Translations under genes and position numbers: made by a program
Assembly: GCA_018524725.1 (NCBI GenBank)
Contig: JAEUWP010000143.1
Location: forward strand, 1 to 64,000
Direction: 5' to 3'
DNA length: 64,000 nt
Origin: Podaxis mareebaensis
Lineage: Eukaryota > Basidiomycota > Agaricomycetes > Agaricales > Agaricaceae
Shown: piece by piece, positions 1 through 11,300 of the stretch
How the letters are laid out: every line of letters begins with the position of its first letter
Numbering within the stretch: the stretch's first letter is position 1
The notes under the pieces: model-generated
Database searches by the model: none
What the model saw: only the letters and a program-made list of their open reading frames with translations
What the model was told of the DNA's origin: nothing

Positions 1-1205
1 TTTATCGCCTGAGAAACAAGTGACTGATGTGACCGTTCGAAGTTCGGGCACGTTCGAACTACGGGCAGCCCATAGTAGTCAAGTCCAAGCCAGGCCCGTT
101 GGTGGCGTCCATTGTCCAATGACTTTATGAGGCGTAACTCACCAGGCAAGGCATGAGCTATTTTCAAGCTTCTCTGCTTCGGATTCGCCGACTTTCCAAC
201 TCCGGAAGGAGATTGTACTATGATTAGACAAGTGAGGGCAGTGGGTGACATCAACCGCTTAATTTCTCAGAAGAAAGACTACCTCCACCACCCCTACCGG
301 GAAATGTTTGGATAACGAGGTGTTCGTATCGCTTTACCGTTGCCTGAGGAAAGACGTCCGATGTGGAATTTTCAATAAGATACATTAAAGAGTGAAACTG
401 TCGATTCAATCGATAGATGACAGATAAATGTGTCCGGCTGTACAGGGAAAAGGGTTACTTGCGGAAGATCACAGTCTCAGGTGAGTCAGGGAGTTTTCTG
501 CATTATGTCAGAAGAGGTATTCGACCGCCCGCAAGGGATGGGCATTACGTTTCATGCCGCCCGAGCAGAGGGGGACGAGTTTTCCAAAGCAATTCGTGGA
601 TTAGTTTGCTTTTCTCAAGAGAGCTTAGGCAGCATAGATGGGTGAGCAACGAGAGCTAGGCTACGAGTGATCAAGAGAGCAATGAATTATGATGCATATT
701 TATTTGCGAGGTGTTTATTTGGAGAGATGATGATATCAGAATTGTTCACGAAGCGGGGTCCGGCCTACTTAAGCGCACTCCGTCCGTCCATTCTCCTATT
801 TCGCCCACCACCCGGATATCTCTAGATTGCACCTGCTAGAATTACTTGTGAGTTTCCTTGGTACCTGCCAATCTCGTGCTCGACTAGATCAGCCAACTTA
901 CGACTCTAAACCACTTCCGTCGCTCAGTTTTCGACTTCTACTACCGAACAGTTCCTAGAATCGCCAATCAGGGTAGACGCCAAGTCCTGCCTTTTAGACA
1001 TTTTTGGTCGAGCTCATCGCAACCGACGACGAGCGCGAGGATAAGATAGACACGTGGAACAAGGATCGGGCCGTTGGGCGCATAATAGATCGCTTGCTAC
1101 CCCATACAAACCACAGCCGGACAAATAACTCCATATCCTACCCTTTGTCATCGTACCACTTCCTACACTACTTGACCTAATACCTCCAGGTCCACCGTAT
1201 ATTCA
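1..1205. other. Upstream region of the trehalase gene, no gene recognised
   Basis: Only short open frames occur here and none resembles a known protein, so most of it is probably promoter and 5' leader. Two stress-response-element-like pentamers are visible: CCCCT at 291-295 and AGGGG at 569-573. Yeast neutral trehalase genes use such elements through Msn2/4, but these lie 600-900 bases upstream of the ATG, are short enough to occur by chance, and the regulator is not known to work this way in Agaricomycetes. The link to regulation is an inference only. Confidence 0.5.
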
Positions 1206-4000
1206 ATGGCTCCTGTAGTTACTCACCCCGCCACCGTTACCTTCATTGACGACCACGGACGTCCCGTCAACGTGGATGCTGCTACGTATTATGGTGGAGA
1301 TGAGGCTCACTCTCGTTCAAGGACTTACAGCCATGTAGGTATTCGTCCTTCATGTTGTTCAGGCCCCATTGACACGGTTGCTGTCCCACAGTCATACCTG
1401 CATGGATACAACCCCCGACGGATGCCAGTATTCCAGGAGGCCACACACGCGCGATCTCGACGTATGTCGCACGACGAAAAAGGCACTACCCCTAGACGTT
1501 TCCTCATCGATGTCGAAGAGACTATCCGCGTCATCCTCGAGCAAGAGGATACCGACGGCGACTTTCAAATCAGCGTCACTGACGCGGGTCCTAAATTGAT
1601 GGCTCTTGGTACTGCAACTAGCAACGGTTTCAAAACGTTTGACATCCGCGTATGTATATATTTTGATTCTGTATGCAAGGAAGTGAACCACTGACATACG
1701 TTCATTCCATCGGGTAGGGAACATACATGCTGTCCAACCTCTTGCAAGAACTCGCCCTCGCACGCGACCACAACAGGAAGCGTATCATTCTAGATGAAGC
1801 CCGATTGACAGAAAACCCGGTCGATCGTTTGTCAAGAATGATTAGGCACTCTTTCTGGCACTCTTTGACGCGACGTATTGATGGTGATGGCCTGGAAATT
1901 ATTACCGCTGATCCCAAGAATAGGACCGGCCGAGTACAACCCCGCATCTACGTTCCTTATGGCGAACCAGCTATGGCCGAATACTATAGGAAGGTTGCTA
2001 AGGAAAAGCCCCATATGAACCTCGACGTCCAGGTTCTGCCCGAGAAGCCTGATGACCCTGTTTTTGTCAAGAGCTTGAACAACAAGCCTGGTCTCCTCGC
2101 CCTTGCGATGAACGAAGTGGATGATGGACATGGCGGAAAAACCTTAAAGGGTATCCCATTCATCGTTCCCGGAGCACGTTTCAACGAGGTAAGTATCTCA
2201 TCGTTGTGATTGGACGTGCGGCGTTGTCATACTTATTTTACTCGTTGTAGCTCTACAACTGGGACTCGTACTTCATTGCTCTTGGGCTACTCGTCGATGG
2301 TCAGGTGAACATGGCGAAGGGTATGGTGGAACACTTCATCTTCGAGATCAAACATTATGGAAAAATCTTGAACGGAAGTCGGAGCTACTACCTGTGCCGC
2401 ACCCAGCCTCCTTTCCTTACGGATATGGCGCTCCAGATCTATAATCAGCTTGATCGTTCGGACGTGGATGAGAACCGGGCATGGCTTAAACGCGCTATTC
2501 AAGCTGCCATCAAGGAGTACCACACAATCTGGATGGCCGAGCCCCGGATGGACCCTAAGACTGGTCTGTCAAGGTATCGTCCCGACGGTCTTGGCATCCC
2601 GCCCGAGACCGAGGCGACGCACTTCACCCACATCCTCGAGCCGTACGCTGCGAAGCATGGCATCTCGGTGTTGGAGTTCAGCGAGAAGTACAATGATGGG
2701 ATTATCAAGGAGCCCGGATTAGACGAGTATTTCCTTCACGATCGCGCAGTCCGCGAGTCTGGTCATGATACCACGTATCGATTCGAGAAGCGTTGTGCCA
2801 ATTTGGCAACGATCGATTTGCAGTCGCTCCTCTACAAGTACGAGATTGATATTGGGACGGCGATCCGCGAAGTGTTTGATGATGAGTTGGAACTTGAAGA
2901 GGACTTCCCTCTGTCGCCATTCCCACCAAGTCCGGAGACTTATGCCAATCCTTTCCGGGAGCGCTCGAAGAGCCGTATGCAAACCAGCGATGAATGGTTC
3001 GAGAGGGCGGAGTTCAGGCGTCAGCAGATCGACAAGTATTTGTGGAACGAGGGCAAGGCGTTGTACTTTGACTATGACACGGTCAAGGAGCAGCAGATCT
3101 TGTATGAGTCCGTCACATCGTTCTGGCCGCTTTGGGCAGGCTGTGCTAGCGAGGAACAGTGTTGGCAGCTTGTGTGAGTCATCCGATTTCGTCCTTACCT
3201 TTTGTTTGTTTAACCGATGTATCTGTTGGCCTGTTTACAGCACGCAATCACTCAAGAAGTTCGAGGTAATTGGTGGCGTTGTTTCTGGCACGGAGGAGTC
3301 TCGTGGAAAGATTTCGCTTGACAGGCCGAACCGACAATGGGACTACCCGTACGTGGATACTTCGTTGTGGTAGGGATAATATGCTGACTGTTGTTTTCAG
3401 ATATGCATGGTACGATAATTCAATAATGGAGTAATTGGCGCATACTGACAGTGTAGCTAGGCCTCCCCACCAGATCATGATCTGGGTTGGCCTTGAACGC
3501 TATGGTTATCTTGAAGAGGCCCAGCGTTTGGCGTACCGTTTCCTTTACATGATGACCACTGCCTTTGTCGACTTTAATGGTGTTGTCCCAGAAAAGGTCG
3601 GTACTTATATGACATGTACCTGAGTAATGCTTGATATTTTCTGCAGTTTGACGCGGTTAAACTCTCGCATCTCGTTGACGCCGAGTACGGGAACCAAGGT
3701 GTCGACTTCAAGATGGTACCCCGTGAAGGCTTCGGTTGGATGAATTGTACGTCGTCATTTATTCGCTAGAGAAGCCATTTGCTAATTTTGGGGGATATAG
3801 CCGCGTACCAAGTTGGTTTGACGTTCTTAACGAGCCATATGCGGCGCGCTGTTGCAGCCTGCACGAGCCCCGAGGTGTTCTTTGGTGCAAATGTCAGTGG
3901 ACTTGCTGCGGGATCATCTGCTATAGCGGACAACCTTGCGCCAACTGACCCCCTCAGCTTGGCTATGGAGAACTTGGATATCAACCCTCCTGCTGCTTGA
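1206..4000 (+). CDS. NTH1: Neutral trehalase (GH37, cytosolic, cAMP-regulated type)
   Basis: Hydrolyses cytosolic trehalose to two glucose molecules. Nine exons: 1206-1334, 1392-1649, 1718-2188, 2251-3173, 3241-3348, 3401-3409, 3461-3596, 3647-3746 and 3801-4000, giving 777 residues (yeast Nth1 is 751). The N-terminal region carries a PKA-type site RRMSHDE, followed by the calcium-binding loop [12 protein letters not shown] that is typical of neutral rather than acid trehalases. Trehalase signature 1 reads PGARFNELYNWDSY, with Ala where Gly is usual, and crosses the exon 3/4 junction. Signature 2, QWDYPYAWPP, is assembled over three exons including a 9-nt one. The catalytic-Glu segment REGFGW lies near the C-terminus. 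There is no signal peptide, which fits a cytosolic enzyme. By analogy with yeast it should be activated by PKA phosphorylation and 14-3-3 binding. Intron 1 (57 nt) has no in-frame stop, so its retention would still be translatable. Confidence 0.96.
3401..3409 (+). other. 9-nt microexon inside trehalase signature 2
   Basis: The preceding exon ends in the middle of a Pro codon at 3348 (donor GTACGT) and the following exon begins at 3461 after TAG. Only the nine bases 3401-3409, flanked by TTTTCAG and a GT, restore the conserved order Pro-Tyr-Ala-Trp-Pro-Pro in frame. The flanking introns are 52 and 51 nt, the usual size for this genome. Without this exon the signature would lose three residues. 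Confidence 0.88.
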
Positions 4001-4156
4001 GGTATCAGGTGTCTTGAGCAACGAGGTTAATTACAACACAGATCCTTTCCTCTATTCTACAATGATAGACAGATCCTAATTCGTATGTTAATCACGATGT
4101 GCGATGAATCGATCACATACATAGAATTATAAATATGTGACGTCAGAGTTTGTGAT

Positions 4157-5866
4157 ATGTTTGTTGATCCAGGCCTTGTTCCCCTGGCCGTTGTATTATG
4201 CCTCATGCTCCCTCTTACGCTGACGAGCTTCCTCGTCCCGCTCCTCAACTTATGGTCACATAGACACTCTGTTCCACAACATCAGCATCAATCTAACCCG
4301 CTCCGCTTTGAACTGCGCCATCTTCATGCGGTATCGCCGAATGCACATGTTGTGTTCTCAGATGTATCTCCGGCGCAGCTGAAGGCCCTCGGAACGGATG
4401 AGAACGCTTCATACACGATACAACGAACCGTGCCTCTGATGACTTACAGACCCCCATCATTCAATGCGCTGATCGATGCTCGGAAATCGAAATGGGACTC
4501 GCTGAAGCAGAGCGCAGCAATAGATTGGAAGGAAGAAGTGATCGTTGGCCCAGACGTGGAGAGTCGTGAGACGTTGCTAGTGCTTGCGAAGATGACAAAT
4601 AATGCGTATCTGAACCCCGGAGAGAAGGGGTGGTATGATTTGGGTGAGAACTGGACTACGGTGAGTTCTTGTTTGATTCCTCGACTATCGTTATTGAGTA
4701 GTTTACGCGTTGTTTGATATTCGTTCCAGTCTTATCCCTTTGGTTGGGAACCAGACGCCGACGGCTTTCGGGGACACGTTTTCGCGACAGAGAACAACTC
4801 TACCGTCGTTGTTTCTATTAAGGGCACTTCCGCAGGCGTGTTCGGTGGAGGTGGACCCACCGCGAAAAAGGATAAACTGAATGATAACTTATTGTTCTCC
4901 TGTTGTTGTGCGAGAGTGGACTGGACGTGGAGTACGGTGTGCGGGTGTTGGCGCGGTGGGTACAAGTGTGATTTGGACTGCCTGGAAGCATCATTGGTGG
5001 ATGATAGCTTGTTTTATCCTATCGGAACGGTGAGTTTATGCTTCCATTTCCTCGCTTCGTGTTTTCGTTAACGGGAACTTTGTGGGACAGAACCTGTATA
5101 ATAACTTAACATATATGTAGTTAGTAATGCTCCGTTCCGCTTCTTGTCGCGGCTCCTAGGTTCTGACTCTTCTTGATTGATACAAATATAGTCCAGATTC
5201 GAATATCTGGATAATCGGCCACTCGCTCGGTGGCGCCTTGGCTAGCTTAGTAGGGGTCACGTTCGGTGCTCCAGTAGTGGCGTTCGAATCTCCAGGCGAA
5301 AGGATGGCCTCACGAAGGTTACACCTGCCTTCGCCAGTGCGTTGCTTCTATTCGAATGTGACATGCCAACATCCCATTGACATCATGACGATATGGATTA
5401 CAGCCCTCAATGCATCATGTCACGCATGTGTATCATACTGCAGATCCAATAGCAATGGGAACGTGTAATGGAATTTTGTCCTCGTGTGCACTGGGTGGAT
5501 ATGCTATGGAGTCGAGGTATCCAGATCTCACGCTATAAGTGCTCCATTCTGCAGTCTCACGACTTTCGTCGTAGGTGTCACCTGGGAAAGACTATTGTCT
5601 ATGATACAGTGTCCAACCTGTCGTGGTCTGTCGACGTACGAACGCATGGGATTGTTACTGTAATCGAAAAGATTCTAGGGGAGCCATGGCCGCCAAGTGT
5701 AGAGGTAGGAAGGGAAGTGCCGGAAGCTGTCCCTCAAGAGGACTGTGTTGTGAGTGGATCATCCATATCTTCGATCCATGTCCGAGGGCTTGATGCTGAT
5801 CAGTATCATCTTATATAGGAATGTTACAGTTGGGAGTTTGGCGATTTTCCGGAGAGTGGGCGTTGA
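4157..5866 (+). CDS. ATG15: Autophagy-related lipase Atg15 (class 3 lipase)
   Basis: Atg15 is the vacuolar phospholipase that breaks open autophagic bodies and multivesicular-body vesicles. Seven exons (4157-4660, 4730-5029, 5091-5116, 5192-5336, 5404-5516, 5575-5749, 5819-5866) give 436 residues. A hydrophobic segment at about residues 7-31 is the type II signal anchor that sends Atg15 through the MVB route. Family blocks follow in order: [28 protein letters not shown]-like [13 protein letters not shown], the Cys-rich [15 protein letters not shown], the nucleophile elbow [11 protein letters not shown], the Asp-containing [24 protein letters not shown] and the VRTHGI histidine segment, ending CYSWEFGDF. 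The serine, Asp and His of the triad are all present. Exon 3 is only 26 nt. The protein is somewhat shorter than yeast Atg15 (520), mainly because there is little C-terminal extension. Confidence 0.95.
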
Positions 5867-6170
5867 GGGTTCTATGTCGTACCATCTGACTTGCTTGGTT
5901 AGCATTTTGGATATACTTTGTTCTCTCCGGGTTTCTCTATTTCCCTCATTGCACGGTAGACCCCTTGTAGACTCTCGCACGACTCCACGCCAGCATTCCA
6001 TCTCCCTATTGCTATTTGAGTTCGTTCATCAAACAACACTTCGTAGGCCGATCACAAGACATGTTGTGATTAGGTTGACACGCCCATCCTGAACGCGTCG
6101 GGTTCCTCTCACCCCACTTCACAAGTGTTACACATCATATCACCTCTTGAGAATCTTCTCCCGTTCACCG
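5867..6170. other. ATG15-CTF8 intergenic region
   Basis: This 304-base stretch holds the 3' end of ATG15 and the CTF8 promoter. I see no coding frame in it that continues either gene. Confidence 0.6.
6093..6098. promoter_or_regulatory. MCB-like ACGCGT box upstream of CTF8
   Basis: A perfect ACGCGT hexamer lies 73 bases before the CTF8 ATG. In ascomycete yeasts this is the MBF site that drives G1/S transcription of replication and cohesion genes, the class CTF8 belongs to. The hexamer also occurs elsewhere in the window, for example inside coding sequence near 26703, so chance is a real alternative. Confidence 0.35.
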
Positions 6171-6931
6171 ATGCTGATCCCTGTCACCTTCAACCCACCT
6201 TCATCTCAATCCACACCAACGCTCAAACTCCCAGCAGCGCTTGCAAAGATATCACATGACGAAGTCGTGCTCATCGAACTTCAAGGCGCACTCGAGGTAG
6301 AAGTGGCACAGCCTACAGACAAGAACGGTAAACTCGTAGGCAAGCTAACGATAGATGAGAACGGTTCGGTGAGTCAACCTTCGGACCACAAATACTGCGG
6401 GGGGACTGAGTTGTTCCGAGTGTGTAAGCGAGGCACCTAGCCTCGACTCGTTCGAAACGCTCAATTGATTATTGCCTGGGTCCCTCTGTTCCTGCTACCT
6501 CTGCTCTTGTTTTATGCCGAGGCTGACGGGACTAATTGACTGGCGTGTTTTGAATTGTCGTGCGACCGTATACACAGGAAAAACCAACACTTTTGATCGG
6601 CCACCACCTTCTGGAGGGCAAAATCGCTCCGCTAACAAAACCATTGGCGATTCTTACCCGCATTACAGCCGATGCCAGTTCAACTGTCACCACCACCTCT
6701 TCCCCCTCTTCCGTACCGGATTCCTCCAATAATTGTAGGAGCCGCGGAGACGAGAGTAGTAATCTGAATGCAATGGAGTGTGACGACGACGATGGTGGTG
6801 ATAAGGTTCAACAATCATCCGCAACACCTGGCCGACAAATACAGTGGGAAGCGGTGGGGATTGTGAAGCGGAAAATAGTCTTCGCGAATCGACCTATGCC
6901 GATTGTTGGTCGTCCATCGAGGGCTGCTTAG
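6171..6931 (+). CDS. CTF8: Ctf8, subunit of the alternative clamp loader Ctf18-RFC
   Basis: Ctf8 pairs with Dcc1 and Ctf18 in the alternative RFC complex that handles PCNA and supports sister-chromatid cohesion. Two exons, 6171-6368 and 6578-6931, give 183 residues. Family blocks are visible: VVLIELQGALE, GKL, then LLIGHHLLEGKIAPLTKPLAIL, and the C-terminal VGIVKRKIVFANRPMPIVG. Between the last two lies a Ser/Thr- and Asp-rich insert of about 60 residues that makes the protein longer than yeast Ctf8 (133). The intron of 209 nt is unusually long for this window and may hide a further small exon or a regulatory segment. An ATG start at 6171 gives MLIPVTF, a plausible family N-terminus. It lies between ATG15 (same strand, about 300 bases upstream) and a convergent gene. 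Confidence 0.9.
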
Positions 6932-7532
6932 GATCATCGGACAGTCTATTTGTTGATAATCATATAAATACTTTTTCTTGCATATCTACTGTACAGATGA
7001 CTGATTTACACACATAGAACCACACAAGGACGGAGAGGCCTGAACAAGGAAGAGAGTGATGAAGAGGAATAGATCACGCAGTAACGAGTCCAATTACAAG
7101 AACCCGCAAGCGACTGAAGAACTGAATAGTCTCGAGATGAGAAAGGCGAGGTTAAAAAAAAGCTACCCAAGACAAGTGTGACCAGAATCATTACGCCTAC
7201 GCAAGCGCAAGCGATTTATATCAAATGACGTACAGAGAACGTCCGAAGACAGAATGAAACGTGGGGTGTATGCGCAAAATCCCACCGCCGAATACGGCGA
7301 GAACGAGCAAGCGATATCTCAAAACAAGTGTTTTGCAAGCTTGGTGGTTGGTGAAGAAACCCCACTGCAAAAAGGTTCTCGAACCAAATCGTGGGAATTA
7401 GGGGAATTCCAAACCGCTCGCGGGTATCGAGTATCGAATATATGGGGGATTATAGGGGACTTGGGGTACGCAGGGTAACGAATGACGCCTGACAGTGGGC
7501 AGTTGCGGGGAAGGAGTGGAGGAAGATATCAT
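6932..7532. other. Convergent intergenic region, no gene seen
   Basis: Lies between the stop codons of CTF8 (+) and the gene at 7533-8311 (-), so it should hold both 3' untranslated regions. The longest frames here are 60-75 codons and resemble nothing. An AT-rich TATAAATACTTTTT stretch at about 6964-6977 could be part of the CTF8 3' end signal, but this is not firm. Confidence 0.55.
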
Positions 7533-8311
7533 TTAGAAGCCATCAAAGTGACCCTTGAGTATTCTTTCACCCATAGGTGATGGAGCGCGCCGGGGGCGTC
7601 CATTATCAGTACTGATGGTTGCTGAGCGGCGAGGTTTGTTGGAAAACGGGGGGTTGCGAGGGGTGGTATTAACAGCTGTATTAGGCGGTGGGCTGGGAGG
7701 CGATCTGGAGTTAACAGGATCGTAGGTCTGACAGTGAGATGCATACAAGTCAATTTCTATCAATAAGAACACGGACTGGATGGTACCCACCTTAGTAATA
7801 GGATTACTCAGAGAGAGTCTTCGAAGAAGACCAGTGCCCCTCTCAAGGTGTGGCTCGGGTAGGGTGTTACTTTTAGGCTCGGTGAAACGACTCGCGACCT
7901 GCGCGCTCGCACGACGCATATGCACAGCAGCCGGGATCTCCCTCTCGGCATCTTCATCCTCTGTATGATGGAATGAGCGCTCGTTGTCACAAAATTAAGA
8001 CTATGAAACCAACCTTCGACAACAGGGGTCGTTCCCGGGAACTTGCGTCTCAAAGGAAACGTGGTTGCCTTGGTAGGGGATGACATGAAATAGGAGAAGA
8101 TGGGAGAAGAGGTGGGAGAGGGAATAGAAGTACGGATGGAGTTGGATCCAAGTGAGCCCGAGATGGGTGTAGGCAAGTCATAGCCCGAGCTCGCTGAGCC
8201 AGACGACGCCGAGGAGACAGAACGTGCCCGGCTGCGTGTCTGATTGATTGGGATGGGATCTGAGTGTTTGACGTCGTCAACAGGCCTTGGGGAGGTTGTG
8301 TTACTGGACAT
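7533..8311 (-). CDS. Conserved fungal Ser/Pro-rich protein of unknown function
   Basis: Not recognised as a named family. Three exons on the minus strand (8311-8014, 7960-7791, 7727-7533) join in frame to give 220 residues. The ATG at 8311 opens MSSNTTSPRP. The chain is rich in Ser, Pro and Arg with little hydrophobic core, so it is probably disordered. Likely conserved short motifs are SSPIFSYFMSS, FPLRRKFPG, HMRRASAQVASRF, GLLRRLSLS and the C-terminal RRAPSPMGERILKGHFDGF. Several RRxS and SP sites look like kinase targets. I recall similar uncharacterised proteins in fungi, mainly through the C-terminal block. The first donor (GTTGGT) is unusual but the only one keeping frame. Confidence 0.75.
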
Positions 8312-11300
8312 GACGATGTAGAAAGCAAAGAGGATAGAAGAGAGATAAAAGGTGGGAGGGAAAGAGAGCAAGGGGTCCTAGCGCTTATATATTGGTTGTG
8401 GAGTTTAATTGCAATCTCAATCAGTCTTGGCACGTGCCCCACGGCGGACACTAAACATATCAACGGCCCCTTGCAATTCAGTTCTCTCCCAGCCACCACA
8501 ACACCTGCTCTCGATCTCAGAACTACTCCCCTATTTCTACCCCAAACTAGCCCCTCCCTGACCTAGTTTCAGACACCTCCAGCCCTCATCCTCCTCGCCA
8601 AGCCTCTCCCCAACATCCTCTCTTCGGCGCGCCAAAATGGTTGATTGTCGCTATAGATGACATATACAAGTATGCAATATGTCCTCATTGTGACACGGCG
8701 CAGCGCACTACCAGTTCTCCGTTCCCAGATCTCGATGCGTTCTCTTTGCCTTACTCAGCCTTCCCTCCACAGCACGTGACCTCCGTCGCTCGGGTACCCC
8801 ACATCTCAGGGTCTTCTAGACTCCATCTTTGGCTACTCGTTACCACATCAGCAAGCACTCTCTTCCCTGCGTGCATAACCTTTCCGAATTTGGCCCAAGA
8901 TTACACATCTTCGCGGCCAAAGTTCAGATCGAAGCATCTTTCTTTTCCCCTCGCTATGGCAGTGGGCACAATTCGTCACCGAGTATTTTCGAAATCAGCT
9001 TTCCACCCCTTACCTTTCGATCATTCAAGGCCCACATTACGATCATGGATGAGGCTCAAAATCGACGTACAGATGATAACGGTGGAGAGTCTCTGCCTTA
9101 GGAGACATCAATCAGATCTCTTCTCTCGTATGTCAAAGAAGTAAGACATCACGACTTACAATGGAACGGCAAGATCCTTCATCTGCATGGCGCCACGGCA
9201 TCCCTTCTACCCAAAAGGCGTCGACAAGATTGGCAGCCCTGTCTCCCATGACCTCTGTACGCGTTCTCCAATCAGGAAGATCTTTCCAGAAGATGAACAT
9301 GTACTAAATGTGTATCATCTTCACACTCCTGAACATGCCACCAGCCGTCTAAATCGAACACAGCAAACCTGCCACTGCAACGTAGACCGTTGCCATTTGA
9401 ATTAGCTGACTGGATAAACTGTTGGCACGTGTTATCAGGAATGGCCATCCGTTTCGATTCATCGAGAAACTTCGCGAGGACTTTAAGCGGCTTATTCGAC
9501 CGTCTCAATATTTGCTGCACATCCTATTGCGAAGCTCTTCTGAAAAGTCGTCGCGCCTCGTACCACATGATAGAATGTGTCCGGACTTCTGTCTTCTCGT
9601 CCGCGGAGGATTCCGAGGATGTCGAGAACTGTCTGTCTGTCTGGAAGGCAGAATAGCGAGGACTAGAACGAGCTCTAGTCGTATAGGATCATCCCCTGTG
9701 CATTCAGAATGCTGTCCCGAGCCCTTGTCTGAATGCACTGGTTATCTTATCGCATTAATTAGCTGTTTCCAGGGAACAACACGTTATTACTACTAACCTC
9801 GGTAAATCCATACATGGATCTAGTCAGCATCAAAGCGTCAGGAAGGAGAAAGTGCCACAGTGCACTTGTTTCCACCAATCGTTACTCAATCTTCTTGACG
9901 GCCGCACAAGCCACATACCCATTCATTCTCTGCCGGTAGTATCTTCCTGGTAATGGGTACCGTCTTGGAACAATGATCATCAATCTTCCATGAATTAGCA
10001 GCAGTTCTTCCTAGGAATAGAAATGCTAAAGTCATTTTTGTTTAAGAATAACCAAACACTCATCTCCTCCGACCCTGGGAGAGATAACAAGAATGTCGAC
10101 CCCCCTTTTCTGACCCATTTTTGGTCCCCATATTTCGATGGCCGCTCCCGGTGCTTTGCAGGGGTATGAGAAACCTTCGTCGCTGAACAGGTTTATCCAG
10201 CGTGCGATCGGCTCTGGAGCGTTTGATGTCATATGAACACCATGCCGACGCAAACGTAGGTTCGACTACGGAAGATAAAGCTTCAATGATGTACTGTCCT
10301 TCTGACCACGCGTCAAATAGCGCAAATGAGCTCACCACCCAGGATATGATTGTCACGGGTGCTCCCCTACTTGGATCAGGCTGCCACTAACCGGAATTGA
10401 CTAGGATTTCCACTGGGAGCTCGCCCCAGTTCGACGGGGAAGCCTCTTTACAGCAAGTCCCAAGAATGCGAGGATCGGAAATAACCTTGTCTTTCCCGTT
10501 TTTCGTATACATTGGGGTCCAAAGAAGAAACCTTACAGTCGAAAGGGGAACTCCCGGAGGCGATGTGAATAAATATAGAATGTGCCTATAGATGTGAATC
10601 CTAAACGGGATGTACACATGGTCTTGCCGTTCAATTAGATGACTCACTCCGCCATGTCTGGATGGTTAGACCTGTATTTGGCTCCTAACTTGCTTCGTTT
10701 TAGATACCAGGTCCGATTTTGGAGAGATGCAAATGGCAAGCCCATGGATGTTGTAGGGATCAGGGAAAGGCAGGTACTGTTCAGGCAATGTTTCTTGCGG
10801 GCACTGAGCGGTGTCTGATATATCAACCTTCGTGACTGTTAACGCATAAAATTAGAATGCAGGGGGGGTACTCACTCGAAAATCACGGGCCCGAATTCCG
10901 GTCTGGGCGTCAACAAATTTTTTCTTGGTTGCCGTAAATTCTAACCTCAGAAGTCCATTATATGTGTCCGGAACAAAATAATTTCACTAAGCCAGACCCC
11001 TGAAAAGCCAATGGTGTAAGTCATAATTTTTCATGTTGGCCAAGGCTCACTAGCCAAGATCGACCAAAATTCATTCCGGCGCCTCTAAAGATAGGCTAAA
11101 AATGGATTATGTGGCAAACCTCATATGACAACAGGGAGCTAAAGTCAACAGCAACCGTTGATCCACACAAGTGGAACGCAAACTCCATCAGCTCCATGTT
11201 AAATACGAGAGCCAGTGTACTGGTAAGCCTGCTTGTACAGACCATCCCACCGCTCCAAAGATGACCATACACAGAAGAGAAACGTTAATTCACAGCCGAT

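Noticed and set aside
41..60. tRNA B-box-like GTTCGAACTA
   Set aside because: No cloverleaf or A box at the correct distance; other GTTCGA sites in the window also fail this test.
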